DNA of 64,000 nt from Streptomyces fumanus (lineage in GTDB: Bacteria > Actinomycetota > Actinomycetes > Streptomycetales > Streptomycetaceae), in NCBI RefSeq assembly GCF_014655295.1, contig NZ_BNBI01000002.1, positions 186,001-250,000 of the forward strand, in the 5' to 3' direction. The position numbers were made by a program, and so were the translations under genes. Below, piece after piece: positions 35,773 to 45,948 of this stretch. Under the pieces are notes generated by a model. That model made no database searches, had not been told where the DNA came from, and saw nothing but the letters and a program-made list of their open reading frames with translations. Numbering within the stretch: position 1 is the first letter of the stretch; each line of letters starts with the position of its first letter.

Positions 35773-36957
35773 CCCGGCCAGCCCCCGGATCACGAAGTTC
35801 GGCTTGCGCTCCGGGTCGCCGGCCGGGGTCAGGGACGGGGCCCGTTCCAGCAGGGCCCGCAGCGACGCGGCGAGTTCGACGCGGGCCAGCGGGGCGCCGA
35901 TGCAGTAGTGGAGGCCGGCGCTGAAGGAGATGTGCGGGTTGTCCCGGCGGGCCAGGTCGAGGCGGTCCGGGTGGGCGAAGACCGCCGGGTCGTGGTTGGC
36001 GGAGCCGAACAGCAGCGCCACCTCCGCGCCCCTGGGCAGCACCGTCCCGTCGATCTCCACCTCCTCCAGCACCCAGCGCTCGAAGAGCTGGAGCGGGGTG
36101 TCGTACCGCATCAGCTCCTCCACCGCCGTGGGGATCAGGGAGTGGTCGGCGCGGAGGGCGGCGAGCTGCCCGGGGTTACGGAACAGCGCCCACCAGCCGT
36201 TGACCGTGGCGTTCACCGTGGCCTCGTGACCGGCGTTGAGCAGCAGCACGCAGGTGGAGATCATCTCCTGCTCGGTGAGCCGGTCGCCCTCGTCGTGCGC
36301 GGCGATCAGCGCGGAGACCAGGTCGTCGCCGGGTTCCTCGCGCCGCTCGGCGATCAGGCCGCGCAGATACTCGGTGAACTCCACCGACGCGCGCACCGCC
36401 CGTGCCGCCGTCTCCTCGGACGGGTTCAGCTCGTACATGCCGCAGATGTCGGCCGACCAGGGGCGCAGCGGGGCCCGGTCGGACTCGGGGATGCCGAGCA
36501 TCTCGGCGATCACCGCGACCGGCAGCGGCTCGGCAACGTCGGTCAGCAGGTCGCCGCCGCCCGCCGCCACCAGCCGGTCCACCAGCTCGCCGGCGAGGGC
36601 GTCGACGTACGGCTTGAGCCGCTCCACCGTGCGCGGGGTGAACGCCTTCGACACCAGCCGGCGGATGCGGGTGTGGTCCGGCGGCTCCAGGTCGAGCATC
36701 CCGTGGTCGTTGAGCGTGTGGAACGGCTCGTGTTCCGGCGGGGGCGGAGTCCGCCCGAACTCCTCGTGGGTGAACCGGTGCATGTAGGTCCGCCCGAGCC
36801 GCCGGTCCCGCAGCAGCGCCGACACATCGGCGTGGTGCGGCACGAGCCACTGCCCGCTGGGCTCGAACCAGTGCACCCGCCCCGTCGCGCGCAGCTCGGC
36901 GTAGGCGGGGTACGGGTCGGCGACGAACGCGGGGTCCCAGGGGTCGAAGGCTGCCAT
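35755..36957 (-). CDS. Cytochrome P450
   Basis: A 400-residue soluble P450 of the bacterial CYP107-like type. Heme ligand C352 lies in FSAGLHYCIGAPLARVELA; the I-helix is LLNAGHEATVN (oxygen-activation Thr present, second Thr absent); the ExxR motif is in AVEELMRYD-type sequence with the PERF region GSANHDPAVFAHPDRLDLAR. It needs separate ferredoxin partners, none nearby. It starts 54 bp after the WS/DGAT gene on the same strand and could oxidise the polyketide product, but P450s are also common core neighbours, so pathway membership is uncertain. Confidence 0.93.
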   Translation of the reverse strand: MAAFDPWDPAFVADPYPAYAELRATGRVHWFEPSGQWLVPHHADVSALLRDRRLGRTYMHRFTHEEFGRTPPPPEHEPFHTLNDHGMLDLEPPDHTRIRRLVSKAFTPRTVERLKPYVDALAGELVDRLVAAGGGDLLTDVAEPLPVAVIAEMLGIPESDRAPLRPWSADICGMYELNPSEETAARAVRASVEFTEYLRGLIAERREEPGDDLVSALIAAHDEGDRLTEQEMISTCVLLLNAGHEATVNATVNGWWALFRNPGQLAALRADHSLIPTAVEELMRYDTPLQLFERWVLEEVEIDGTVLPRGAEVALLFGSANHDPAVFAHPDRLDLARRDNPHISFSAGLHYCIGAPLARVELAASLRALLERAPSLTPAGDPERKPNFVIRGLAGLAVRV

Positions 36958-37011
36958 GACCGGACGCTAGCCCGGCCGGGGCACGGCTGACCAGGGGGTA
37001 CGGCGGGAGAC

Positions 37012-38325
37012 TCACTCCTCGTGGGCGGTACGGGCGGGGGTGCCGCCGGTGGTCGCGGCGGCCGGGGTGCCGGCCCCGGACGTGGCGTAGGCCCGCTCCA
37101 GTTCCGTCAGGGCCTCGTGCCACAACCGCGGCAGGCTGCTCGGGTCGGGCTCACCGCGGTCACTGGTGAAGCAGACGGTGGCCTGTCCCTCGTACGTGGT
37201 CAGGGCCACGCTCAGCGGGTGGCCGAACAGCAGGGGCGGCAGGCTGACGATCCGGCGTACGGGGTGTCCGTTCACCGCGAACCCCGCCCCGAGCTGGACG
37301 TTGCTGGTCAGCAAGGCGGTCCGGCTCCGGTCGAGCAGCCACCGGGTGGCGAGACCGGACACCCGGGGCAGGGCGCGCAGGGCCGCCCGCTGCTGCGGGA
37401 TCCCCGCGTCGCGCATGTCCGTGCTCGCGCGCATCAGGTCCAGCCGCCGCCGCGGATCGGGTTGCGCGCAGTGCAGTTCGGCCCGCAGGGCCACCAGATG
37501 ATTGCCCAGCGTGGCCAGCTCGTGGCCCGCGGGACGGCTCTCGGCGGGGACGACGCAGTGCAGCGGCCGGGGGCGGCGGCCGGTCCAGTCCTGGGGTGTC
37601 CAGGCGCGCAGGGCGCCGGCGGTGACGGCCAGGTAGATCTGGTTGAGGGTCGCGTCGGCCGCGCGGGAGAGCGCTTCGAGGCGGTCGGTGCCGCAGGTCG
37701 CGATGTGCAGGGTACGGGTGGGGTCCGCCGCCTGCCGGGCGGGGGTCCAGCGGGCGGTCGGCCGCAGCAGGGACGGCAGGGTCCGGGCCGCCCAGCGGGC
37801 CGCCGAGGCCGGGCGGAGCGGTGGTTCGGATTCGGGCGGGACGCTCAGCGGGAGTTCCATCCCGGGGAACATCACGGCGCTGAGCCCGGCCATGCCCCCG
37901 GCGGCGTCCTGCAGGGCGTGGTGCACCCGGCAGGCGATGGCGTAGCGGTCGGCGGCCCAGCCGGTGACGAGCCACACCCCCCAGTTGTCGGCGCCTTGCG
38001 GGAAGGGGGCGTCGAGCACCGCCCGGCCGATGCGTTCGAGTGCCGCGGGGCCTTCCGGGACGCGGAGTTCGTGGACGTGCGCACGGGGGTCCTGGTCGCC
38101 GGCGTGCTCCCAGACCCGCCGGTTGTCGGCGCACACCCGGTAGTGCCAGGCGGGCACCCGGGGCACCGTGTCGGCGACCAGGTCGCGCAGTTCCCCGACG
38201 CTCGGCGGTGTTCCCTCCAGGACACCCAGGACGCCCAGGTAACCACCGTGGTGCCGGAGGGCGCGGGCCGCGCGGTGCAGATGCCGGTCGACGGGTGAGG
38301 GTCGGGGCGCGGGGAGGTTGCTCAT
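37012..38325 (-). CDS. WS/DGAT-family acyltransferase (wax ester synthase-like)
   Basis: 437 residues. The catalytic HHxxxDG-like motif is H135-H136...D140 in CRVHHALQDAAGG. Also visible are the late family phrases LNQIYLAVTAGALRAW, LGNHLVALRAEL, LLTSNVQLG and VSLPPLLFGHPLSVALTTYEGQ. The family joins an acyl-thioester to an alcohol or diacylglycerol. It follows the polyketide synthase by 100 bp. Together with the upstream reductase, which could make an aldehyde or alcohol, it could esterify the polyketide chain; substrate identity is inferred. Length is slightly shorter than typical 450-480-residue members. Confidence 0.88.
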   Translation of the reverse strand: MSNLPAPRPSPVDRHLHRAARALRHHGGYLGVLGVLEGTPPSVGELRDLVADTVPRVPAWHYRVCADNRRVWEHAGDQDPRAHVHELRVPEGPAALERIGRAVLDAPFPQGADNWGVWLVTGWAADRYAIACRVHHALQDAAGGMAGLSAVMFPGMELPLSVPPESEPPLRPASAARWAARTLPSLLRPTARWTPARQAADPTRTLHIATCGTDRLEALSRAADATLNQIYLAVTAGALRAWTPQDWTGRRPRPLHCVVPAESRPAGHELATLGNHLVALRAELHCAQPDPRRRLDLMRASTDMRDAGIPQQRAALRALPRVSGLATRWLLDRSRTALLTSNVQLGAGFAVNGHPVRRIVSLPPLLFGHPLSVALTTYEGQATVCFTSDRGEPDPSSLPRLWHEALTELERAYATSGAGTPAAATTGGTPARTAHEE

Positions 38326-38425
38326 CGGGTAGGGCCACTCCGTTCTCGTCTGGTGTCCGGGCCGCTCCCGGCCGCGTACGGCGGGGTGGACGTACCGGGG
38401 CCGCCCCGGCGGTCCGCGGGCGGGG

Positions 38426-41400
38426 TCAGGGCGTGGTGGTGCCCGTGGCGGTCTGCTGGAGGATGCGGTGGATCCGGTCGGTCAGGTCGGTGAGGCACCG
38501 GACGGTCACCAGCTCCATCATCGGCAGCTCACAGCCGAGGGTGCGCTGCACGGAGATGGCGAGTTCGGCCAGCATCAGGGAGTCCACGCCGAGGGCGCTG
38601 ATGTCCTTGGTGACGTCGATGCGGTCGGGCGAGATCTGCAGGACGTCGGCGGCCAGGCCGATCAGGGTGCCGGTGAGGACGGCGCGTGCCTCGTCGTCGC
38701 TCGCCGCACCGGCGTAGCGCACGGCGAACTCCTCGGCGGCGTCCAGGGTGCGGCCCCCCGTCCCGCTACCGGTCAGCGGGACGAAGCGGGCGGCCGAGTG
38801 CAGGGTGGCCACGGTACGGGCCATGCGTGGCCAGTCGAACCGCCCCACCGCCGTCACCGTGGTCCGTCCGCCCGACAGCCGGTCCAGGAAGTCCAGGGCT
38901 TCCGCGGGCGGCAGGGCACCCGCCCCGAGGCGGTCGAAGGTCTCCGTCATCCCCGCCCGGAAGAGGTAACCGGTCTCGTCGATGCCGCCCCAGGCCACGG
39001 CCAGGCCGGCCGCCCCCCGGTCCCGGCGGGCGCGGACCAGCGCCTCCTGGAAGAGGTTGCCGGCCACGTAGGGCGCCTGGGTGGGATTGCCGATGAGGGC
39101 GGAGATGGAGGAGTAGGCCACGAAGTGGTCCACCCCGTGCTCACGGGTCAGCTCGTCGAGCACCAGGGCCCCCTGCATCTTGGGGGCCAGGACCGCGTGG
39201 AACCGGTCGGCGTCCAGTTCGGCCAGCGGCGCGTCGTCCAGGTGCATCGCCGCGTGCACCACACCGCCGACGGGACGGCCCTGCGCACGCGCCTGGGCGA
39301 AGACCTCGCCCAGGGCCGCCGGGTCGGTCACGTCGGCGGCGTGCAGGTGGGCGGTGGCGCCCAGCGCGGCCAGCTCCCGCACCAGCTCGGCCGCCCCGGG
39401 GGCGAGCGGGCCCCGCCGGCTCACCAGGGCGAGGTGCCGGACGCCCCGGGCCGCCAGGTGCCGGGCGGTGGCCGCGCCGAAGCCGCTCGTGCCGCCGGTG
39501 ACGAGGTAGGTGGCGTCGGCCGCCGGGGCCGGCGGGGGGACGGGCCGTTCCAGGGCGGGCGGTTCGGCCAGTGAGATGACGACCTTGCCCAGGTGGCGGG
39601 AGTGCTGCAGGGTGCGGAACGCCTCGTGGACCTCCCCGGCCGGGTACGGCTCGTGGGGCAGCGGCCGGTAGACGCCCTCGGCGACCCGCTGGCCGACCTC
39701 GCGGAAGGCGGCGGCCAGCTCGGCGGGCGCGTGCACCGTCAACTGGTTGACGTCCAGGGCGTGGAAGGACAGGTTGTTGCGCAACGGGCGCAGCAGCAGC
39801 GGCTGGTTGGCGTAGATGTCGCGTTTGCCGAGTTCCACAAACCGGCCGCCCGGCGCCAGCGCCTCCAGGCTGCGCGTGATCGCCTCGCCGGACAGCGAGT
39901 TGAGGACCACGTCGACGCCGCGCCCGCCGGTGACGTCCCGTACCTGCTCGGCGAAGTGGAGCGTGCGGGAGTCGCAGACGTGGTCGACGCCGAGGGCGCG
40001 CAGCAGATCGCGCTTGACGGGGGTGCCGGCGGTGGCGATCACCCGGGCGCCGAGCCGGTGGGCGTACTGGAGGGCGGCCAGGCCCACGCCGCCGGCACCG
40101 CCGTGCACCAGCAGGGTCTCGCCGGGCCGCAGACGGGCCAGGCGGTCCAGGGCGTAGTGCACGGTGAGGAAGACGACCGGCAGGGTGGCCGCCTGCGCGT
40201 AGCTCATGCCGTCCGGGACGCGTCCCACCGATTCCGGCCGCACCCGCACGTGTGAGGCCAGGGAGCCCGGCGCGACGGCGTAGACGCGGTCGCCGGGGGC
40301 GTACCCGGTCACCTCGGACCCGACGGCGGTCACCTCGCCGGCGCACTCCAGACCGAGGGCGGGGCCCTCGGGCAGCGGTACCTCGGCGTCGGGCGGGAGC
40401 AGGCCAGTGGCCAGCATCACGTCGCGGTAGTTGAGCGCGGCGGCGTGCACGCGCAGGAGCAGCTCGCCGGGTCCGCAGGCGGGCCTGGGCCGCGCGGCCC
40501 AGGCGGTCCGGCTGCGCAGTCCCTGGCTGCGCAGTTCCAGGCCGTAGGACTCGTCGCCGTCCGCCGGGGAACCGGCCGCGGGGTGGCGGTCGGTCAGCCG
40601 GGCCACGAAACGCCCCCGCGGGGTCAGGACGACCTCGTCCTCGGCCGGGCCCTGGACGGCGGTGGCGGCGTGCCGGAACTCGCCCAGCAGCCGGTCGGCG
40701 TCCGCGGCGGTGTCCGGTCCGCTCTCCAGGGAGATGCGGCGCACGCTCAGGTTGGGGTGTTCGTTGGCCAGGGTGCGGGTGGTTCCCCAGACGGCCGCCG
40801 CGGCCGGGTCCTGGGGCCGCTCGGGGAAGGGCAGCGCGCCGGTGGGCCGGGTGACCAGCCAGAGTGCCGGGGCGGTTTCCCGGGCACCGGCGGACAGGGC
40901 GCGTGCCACGGCGCGGACCGTCTGCGCCCGCCGCACCGCCTGGCGGGTGAGGGCGGCGGCGTCGCGGGCACCGTGGTCGTCGAGGAACAGGACGCAGTGG
41001 GCCGGGACGGCGCCGGACAGCGGCGGCTCCCAGCTCTCGGGGTCGGCGGCCGCGGCGGTCGTCACGTGCTGGGCGCCCGCCCGGGCCAGGGCGTCGGCCA
41101 GCGCCGCGGGCAGCGGGTTCGCGGCGTCCTCCGACAGCAGGAGCCACTGGCCGGGCAGGTCGGCGCGGCCCGCCGCCGTGCCGTCCGCCCGTGCCGGGGA
41201 ACCGCCGGCGACCGGCGGACGGGCCAGCAGCACCTGCCCGGCGGCGGCGGCCGGCCCGCACGGGGTGATGTCGGTGAAACCCGCGTCCCGCAGGGCGGAG
41301 CGCAGCGCCCCGGCGTCGTACGGCCGGGCGGCCCCCGGGGCGTCGAACAGTCCCTGGAACAGCACGGCGTGCGGCAGCGGGCCGCGGTCCAGGGCGAGCA

Positions 41401-44400
41401 GCAGCCCGCCCTCGGCGAGCATCCGGCCGATCCGGTGCGCGGCCGCGACCGCGTCCCCGTGCGGGGCACCGGAGGTGATCACGAGGTCGTACGCCCCGGC
41501 CGGATCATCCGGCCCGGACGCCTCGTCGTCGAGGTCGAGGACCCGGTAGTCGACGAAGTCGTACGCCTCCAGCCGGGCCCGCGCGCGCGGGAAACCGTCC
41601 GCGTCCGGGGCGGTGACGGTGTACTCGGTCAGCTCGGCCGGCAGCAGCGGCAGCAGTTCGGCGCTCAGGTCACCGGCTCCGGCGCCGATCTCCAGCACCC
41701 GCAGCGGGGCGCCCGCGGGCCGGTCGGCGAGGATCCGGCCGAGCAGCAGCCGGGCATTCCGGCGCAGAGCGGGGGACAGCGTGCTGGAGTGGAAGCGTTC
41801 CCACAGGTGCCGGTCGCCTTCGGCGGTGAACAGCTCCCGCGGGTCCTGCCCGCCGCCGAGCACCGCCGCCAGGCGCCGCCCGCACCGCTGGTGCACCGCC
41901 AGCAGGGCGGCCATGTCGGGGTAGTCGGCGAGCAGGGCACGCGCCCGCTGGTGCGCGGCACTCTCCGTACGGTGCTCCCAGCCACCGCCCCCGGCCTCGT
42001 CCACGGCCGCCAGCAAGCCGTGGTCGACCGCGATCCGGGCGAGCTGGACCACCTGCTGTCCGTACTGGTCCGGCAGGTGGGCGGCGTGCAGATCAGCCGG
42101 CCCGAACCGGGTGCGGCCGGGCAGCAGGCGGGTGAACGCGTGCGCGCTCCAGTGCGCCGTCGACTCCCGCAGGCGTCGGAGGAGGCCGGGCAGACGATCG
42201 TCGGTGAGTCCGGCGCGGGCCGTGGCGGTCGCCTCGGCCACCTGCCGGGGGGCCGGCAGTTCCGCGGGCCGGACGGTGCCGGGAAGGGTGGCGGAGCGCA
42301 GCACGACGGAGGTCTGCCCCGCCGCCGAGGCGGCCAGCGCGTCCGTCCGCCGCATGCGGCAGGCGCGCAGCTCGGCGGCGACCGCGCCCGCCCGGTCCGT
42401 GATCAGGATGTCGAACTCGGCGTCATGGCCGGTGATCCGTACCGACCGGACGTAGAGGTACCCCTGGGTGTCGAGGGGCCGCCACACCCGGACGGCGCCG
42501 AGCGCGGCGGGCAGGAAGGTCTGGTAGTGCCCGGCCCGCCCGAGGAGGGCCGCGGCGCTCTGCAGGGCGCCGTCCAGGATGACGGGGTGGGCGTGGAATC
42601 CGTCGGGTGACACGGGGAGGCGGTATCCGACCAGCGCCTCGTCCTCGTCCGCCCGCCCGCCGGTGACGACGCGGAAGGCGGGCCCGTAGTCCAGGCCGAC
42701 GGCGGAGAGGTAGGAGTAGAACTCCTCCGGACTCGTCTCCTCCTCGGGCAGCCGGGCGCGCACGGCGTCGAGGTCCAGCGGTCCGGGAACGGGTGCGAGG
42801 AGCCGGCGAGCCCGGCCCCGGACGTGCAGTTGCCAGGGGGACCCGGCGTCGGGACGGCTGGCGATGCGGACGATGCCGTCCTCCGGTGACAGGGTCGTCT
42901 GCATCTGCAGGTCCCGCGTGTCGGTCCCGTGCATCAGCGTCAGGGCCTGGACCACGTGCAGGTCGGTGAGCTCCACGGGGGCGTCGAAGTGCCGGCGTCC
43001 GGCGGCGGCGGCCCCCTCGGCGAAGGCCATGACGGGCATGACCACGACCTTGCCCACCCGGTGATCGGCCAGCCACGGCAGCCGGCCGGTGTCGACCTCC
43101 TGGCACCACGCGGGCTGGGCGATCGGCAGGGGCTGGCCCAGCAGCGGGTGCGCGAGGGCCCGGTCCCCGACCAGGACTTCCCAGTCCTGCGGCGATCCGC
43201 GCCAGCACCGCTCGCGCTGCCACGGGTAGGCGGGCAGCGTGGTGACGCGTCCGGGTTCGGGGAAGTGGCCGGGGGTGGTCCGCACGCCCAGCGCGACCGC
43301 GGCCGCGGCCGCGGCGCGCACGGCGTCCGGACCGTCCTCGTGACGGCGGCAGACCGCGACGACGCCGGGCCGGGGAACGGACGTGCCGCGGTCCCGCCGG
43401 AGATAGGACGTGAGCACACTGTGCGGTCCGATCTCCAGGAAGACGGCGGGTCCCTGCTCCAGCAGGGCCCTGACCGCCTGGTCGAACAGGACCGGCTTCC
43501 GTACGTTGCGCCACCAGTACGAGGCGGTCAGCCGGTGGCCGGGGAGCGGCGCGCCGGTGACGGTGGAGACGAAGGGGATGCGGTGCTCCCGGGTGGGCAG
43601 TGCGGCGAGGGCGTCCAGGAGTCCGTCCTTGATCGGGTCCATGGCGCGGCTGTGGAAGGCGTAGTCCAGGTCGAGTTCCCTGAAGAAGACCCCGCGCGCC
43701 GTCAGCTCCCCGCCGAGCTGGGCCAGCGCCCGCCGGTCCCCGGCGACCGTGCAGTCCCGCGGGCTGTTCACCCCGGCGATCTCCAGTCGGGGACCGTAGG
43801 CGACCAGTTCCTTGGCCAGGTCGTCGGCACCGAGGCCGACCGCCGCCATCCTGCCGGTGCCGGCCGTGGCCGCCTGGGCACGGCTGCGCTCGACCACCAC
43901 CCGGCAGGCGGCCGGCAGGTCCAGGGCCCCCGCGGCATGGGCGGCGGCGACCTCGCCGATGCTGTGGCCGACGGCGGCCTCGGCGTGGATGCCGAGGCCG
44001 GCCAGGACTCTGACGAGGCCGGTCTGGACCGCGAACAGCAGGGGCTGGGCGACCTCGGTGCGGTCCAGGCGGGACTGCCGCGCGGAGCGCCGCAGTTCCT
44101 CGCTCACCGACCAGCCGAGCTGGGGGGAGAGCAGCTCGTCGGCCTCGTCGACCGCCTCGCGGAAAGCGGGTTCGGCGTCCAGCAGCGCCACTCCCATGCC
44201 CGGCCACTGCGCGCCGTTGCCGGAGAAGACGAAGACGGGCCGGCACCGCGCCGGGCCGTCGCCGCCGGACACCGCGGGCAGCGCCGCGTCCGGGTCGAGG
44301 GCCGCCCGGTGCAGGGCCCGCGCGGCCTCCGCGGGCGTGGCGGCGAGCACGGCCGTCGCGTACTCGTGCCGGTCGCGGCGTTCGGTGGACGTGTAGGCGA

Positions 44401-45844
44401 TGTCGTAGAAGTCCTCGGGTGCCGCGGACTCCACGTGCTGGGCCATGCGCTCGGCGGCCTCCGCGACCGCCTCCGGGGTGCGGGCGGAGACGACGACCGG
44501 CACGGCGCCCGCCGCGGGCCGGACCGCGGGGCGGGCGGGCGCGTCGGGTGCGGGCGCCAGCACCAGGTGGGCGTTGGCCCCGCCGAAACCGAAGGAGTTC
44601 ACCCCGGCGAGGGGCCGCTGGAGTCCGGCCAGGTCCTCGGGTTCGACCACCGGCCGCAGCCCGAGGGCCGCGAAGTCGATGTCCGTGCTCAGCGGCTCGG
44701 CGTTGACCGTCGCCGGGATCCTCCGGTGCCGCAGCACCAGCAGGGCCTTGAACAGGCCGGGCATGCCCGCCGCTGCTTCCAGGTGCCCGAGATTGCCCTT
44801 CACCGAGCCGACCGGCAGGGCCCCGCCGCGGCGCCGGGTGCCCAGTGCGCGGCCGACGGCCGAACACTCGATCGGGTCGCCGACCGGGGTGCCGGTGCCG
44901 TGCGCCTCCAGGTAACCGAGGTGGTCGGCGTCGATGCCCGCCTCGCCGTACACCTGGGTGATCAGGGAGTACTGCGCCGACTCGCTGGGCAGGACCAGGC
45001 CCGGGGTGCGCCCGTCGCTGTTGACGCCGCTCGCCAGGATGAGGCCGTGGATCCGGTCGGCGTCGGCCACGGCGTCGGTCAGCCGCTTCAGCAGGACCAC
45101 GCCGGCGCCCTCGGACCGGACGAAACCGTCGGCGGCCGCGGAGAAGGGCCGGCAGCGCCCCGTCGGGGACAGCATCCCGGCCGCGGAGAAGCCGATGAAC
45201 GACGTCGGGGACAGCAGTACCTGGACCCCACCGGCGAGTGCGGCCCGCGCACGCCCGTGGCGCAGGATCTCGCACGCCTGGTGCACCGCCGTCAGGGCCG
45301 ACGAACAGGCGGTGTCCACGGCCGTGGACATGCCGTGCCAGTCGAAGGCGTAGGACAGGCGGTTGGCCAGATTGCAGCTCGCCAGGCCGGGCAGCGAGTG
45401 CGGATCGGCCCGGCCCCCGACGACGGTCTGCAGTTGTTCGTAGTCGCGCGAGCTGCCCCCGATCACCACGGCGGTGTCGGAGCCCGCCATGGCCCGCGGT
45501 GACGCTCCCGCGTCGTCCACGGCCTCGGCCGCCACCTCCAGCAGCAGCCGCTGCTGGGGGTCCATCACCGCGGCCTCCCGCGGGGAGATCCCGAAGTACG
45601 CCGTGTCGAAACCCGAGACGTCGTCGAGGAACCCGCCGGCCGCGGTGTACGCCCGGGACGGCCGGCGTCGTGAGGCGTCGGTGAACCGGTCGACGGGGAA
45701 CCGGTCGCCCGGCACGCTCGTCACCAGGTCGAGCCGCAGTTCCAGGGCGCTCCACAGGTCGTGCAGGGACGCGATGCCGCCCGGCAGCCGGCAGGAGGCC
45801 CCGACGACGGCGATGGGCTCGGTGGTCCGGGCAGAAGCACGCAT
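38426..45844 (-). CDS. Iterative-type highly reducing type I polyketide synthase KS-AT-DH-MT-ER-KR-ACP
   Basis: 2472 residues in one chain. KS: C180 (DTACSSA), H315 (EAHGTGTP), H354 (GNLGHLE). AT: S628 in GHSIGEVAA; the specificity box reads YAFH, between malonyl HAFH and methylmalonyl YASH. DH: H928 (WLADHRVGK) and D1091 (HPVILDGALQ). MT: SAM loop LEIGAGAGD near 1385, preceded by the C-methyltransferase phrase WERFHSSTLSP. ER: HGGAGGVGLAA near 1911. KR: TGGTSGFGAA near 2113, Y2259 (APYVAGN). ACP: phosphopantetheine S2422 (GVDSLML). All catalytic residues are present, and there is no thioesterase and no docking domain. The order equals that of fungal highly reducing synthases. It should make a reduced, methyl-branched chain; iteration is inferred from there being a single module. 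Confidence 0.95.
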   Translation of the reverse strand: MRASARTTEPIAVVGASCRLPGGIASLHDLWSALELRLDLVTSVPGDRFPVDRFTDASRRRPSRAYTAAGGFLDDVSGFDTAYFGISPREAAVMDPQQRLLLEVAAEAVDDAGASPRAMAGSDTAVVIGGSSRDYEQLQTVVGGRADPHSLPGLASCNLANRLSYAFDWHGMSTAVDTACSSALTAVHQACEILRHGRARAALAGGVQVLLSPTSFIGFSAAGMLSPTGRCRPFSAAADGFVRSEGAGVVLLKRLTDAVADADRIHGLILASGVNSDGRTPGLVLPSESAQYSLITQVYGEAGIDADHLGYLEAHGTGTPVGDPIECSAVGRALGTRRRGGALPVGSVKGNLGHLEAAAGMPGLFKALLVLRHRRIPATVNAEPLSTDIDFAALGLRPVVEPEDLAGLQRPLAGVNSFGFGGANAHLVLAPAPDAPARPAVRPAAGAVPVVVSARTPEAVAEAAERMAQHVESAAPEDFYDIAYTSTERRDRHEYATAVLAATPAEAARALHRAALDPDAALPAVSGGDGPARCRPVFVFSGNGAQWPGMGVALLDAEPAFREAVDEADELLSPQLGWSVSEELRRSARQSRLDRTEVAQPLLFAVQTGLVRVLAGLGIHAEAAVGHSIGEVAAAHAAGALDLPAACRVVVERSRAQAATAGTGRMAAVGLGADDLAKELVAYGPRLEIAGVNSPRDCTVAGDRRALAQLGGELTARGVFFRELDLDYAFHSRAMDPIKDGLLDALAALPTREHRIPFVSTVTGAPLPGHRLTASYWWRNVRKPVLFDQAVRALLEQGPAVFLEIGPHSVLTSYLRRDRGTSVPRPGVVAVCRRHEDGPDAVRAAAAAAVALGVRTTPGHFPEPGRVTTLPAYPWQRERCWRGSPQDWEVLVGDRALAHPLLGQPLPIAQPAWCQEVDTGRLPWLADHRVGKVVVMPVMAFAEGAAAAGRRHFDAPVELTDLHVVQALTLMHGTDTRDLQMQTTLSPEDGIVRIASRPDAGSPWQLHVRGRARRLLAPVPGPLDLDAVRARLPEEETSPEEFYSYLSAVGLDYGPAFRVVTGGRADEDEALVGYRLPVSPDGFHAHPVILDGALQSAAALLGRAGHYQTFLPAALGAVRVWRPLDTQGYLYVRSVRITGHDAEFDILITDRAGAVAAELRACRMRRTDALAASAAGQTSVVLRSATLPGTVRPAELPAPRQVAEATATARAGLTDDRLPGLLRRLRESTAHWSAHAFTRLLPGRTRFGPADLHAAHLPDQYGQQVVQLARIAVDHGLLAAVDEAGGGGWEHRTESAAHQRARALLADYPDMAALLAVHQRCGRRLAAVLGGGQDPRELFTAEGDRHLWERFHSSTLSPALRRNARLLLGRILADRPAGAPLRVLEIGAGAGDLSAELLPLLPAELTEYTVTAPDADGFPRARARLEAYDFVDYRVLDLDDEASGPDDPAGAYDLVITSGAPHGDAVAAAHRIGRMLAEGGLLLALDRGPLPHAVLFQGLFDAPGAARPYDAGALRSALRDAGFTDITPCGPAAAAGQVLLARPPVAGGSPARADGTAAGRADLPGQWLLLSEDAANPLPAALADALARAGAQHVTTAAAADPESWEPPLSGAVPAHCVLFLDDHGARDAAALTRQAVRRAQTVRAVARALSAGARETAPALWLVTRPTGALPFPERPQDPAAAAVWGTTRTLANEHPNLSVRRISLESGPDTAADADRLLGEFRHAATAVQGPAEDEVVLTPRGRFVARLTDRHPAAGSPADGDESYGLELRSQGLRSRTAWAARPRPACGPGELLLRVHAAALNYRDVMLATGLLPPDAEVPLPEGPALGLECAGEVTAVGSEVTGYAPGDRVYAVAPGSLASHVRVRPESVGRVPDGMSYAQAATLPVVFLTVHYALDRLARLRPGETLLVHGGAGGVGLAALQYAHRLGARVIATAGTPVKRDLLRALGVDHVCDSRTLHFAEQVRDVTGGRGVDVVLNSLSGEAITRSLEALAPGGRFVELGKRDIYANQPLLLRPLRNNLSFHALDVNQLTVHAPAELAAAFREVGQRVAEGVYRPLPHEPYPAGEVHEAFRTLQHSRHLGKVVISLAEPPALERPVPPPAPAADATYLVTGGTSGFGAATARHLAARGVRHLALVSRRGPLAPGAAELVRELAALGATAHLHAADVTDPAALGEVFAQARAQGRPVGGVVHAAMHLDDAPLAELDADRFHAVLAPKMQGALVLDELTREHGVDHFVAYSSISALIGNPTQAPYVAGNLFQEALVRARRDRGAAGLAVAWGGIDETGYLFRAGMTETFDRLGAGALPPAEALDFLDRLSGGRTTVTAVGRFDWPRMARTVATLHSAARFVPLTGSGTGGRTLDAAEEFAVRYAGAASDDEARAVLTGTLIGLAADVLQISPDRIDVTKDISALGVDSLMLAELAISVQRTLGCELPMMELVTVRCLTDLTDRIHRILQQTATGTTTP

Positions 45845-45948
45845 GCGGCATCCTCAGCGAGTACGGGGCAGGACGGAATCAACGTGTACGCCTGAATAAC
45901 GGATAAAGCGGGCTCCGGTTTCGATACATCCCGTACCAGGGCGTTTCG

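Noticed and set aside
35755..36957. P450 as a firm member of the polyketide pathway
   Set aside because: Orientation fits, but P450 genes near exporter and purA regions are also common in Streptomyces cores, so it is left as uncertain.
42929..45502. 857-codon plus-strand open frame over the PKS
   Set aside because: GC-rich shadow of the KS/AT/DH coding strand; no domain in translation.
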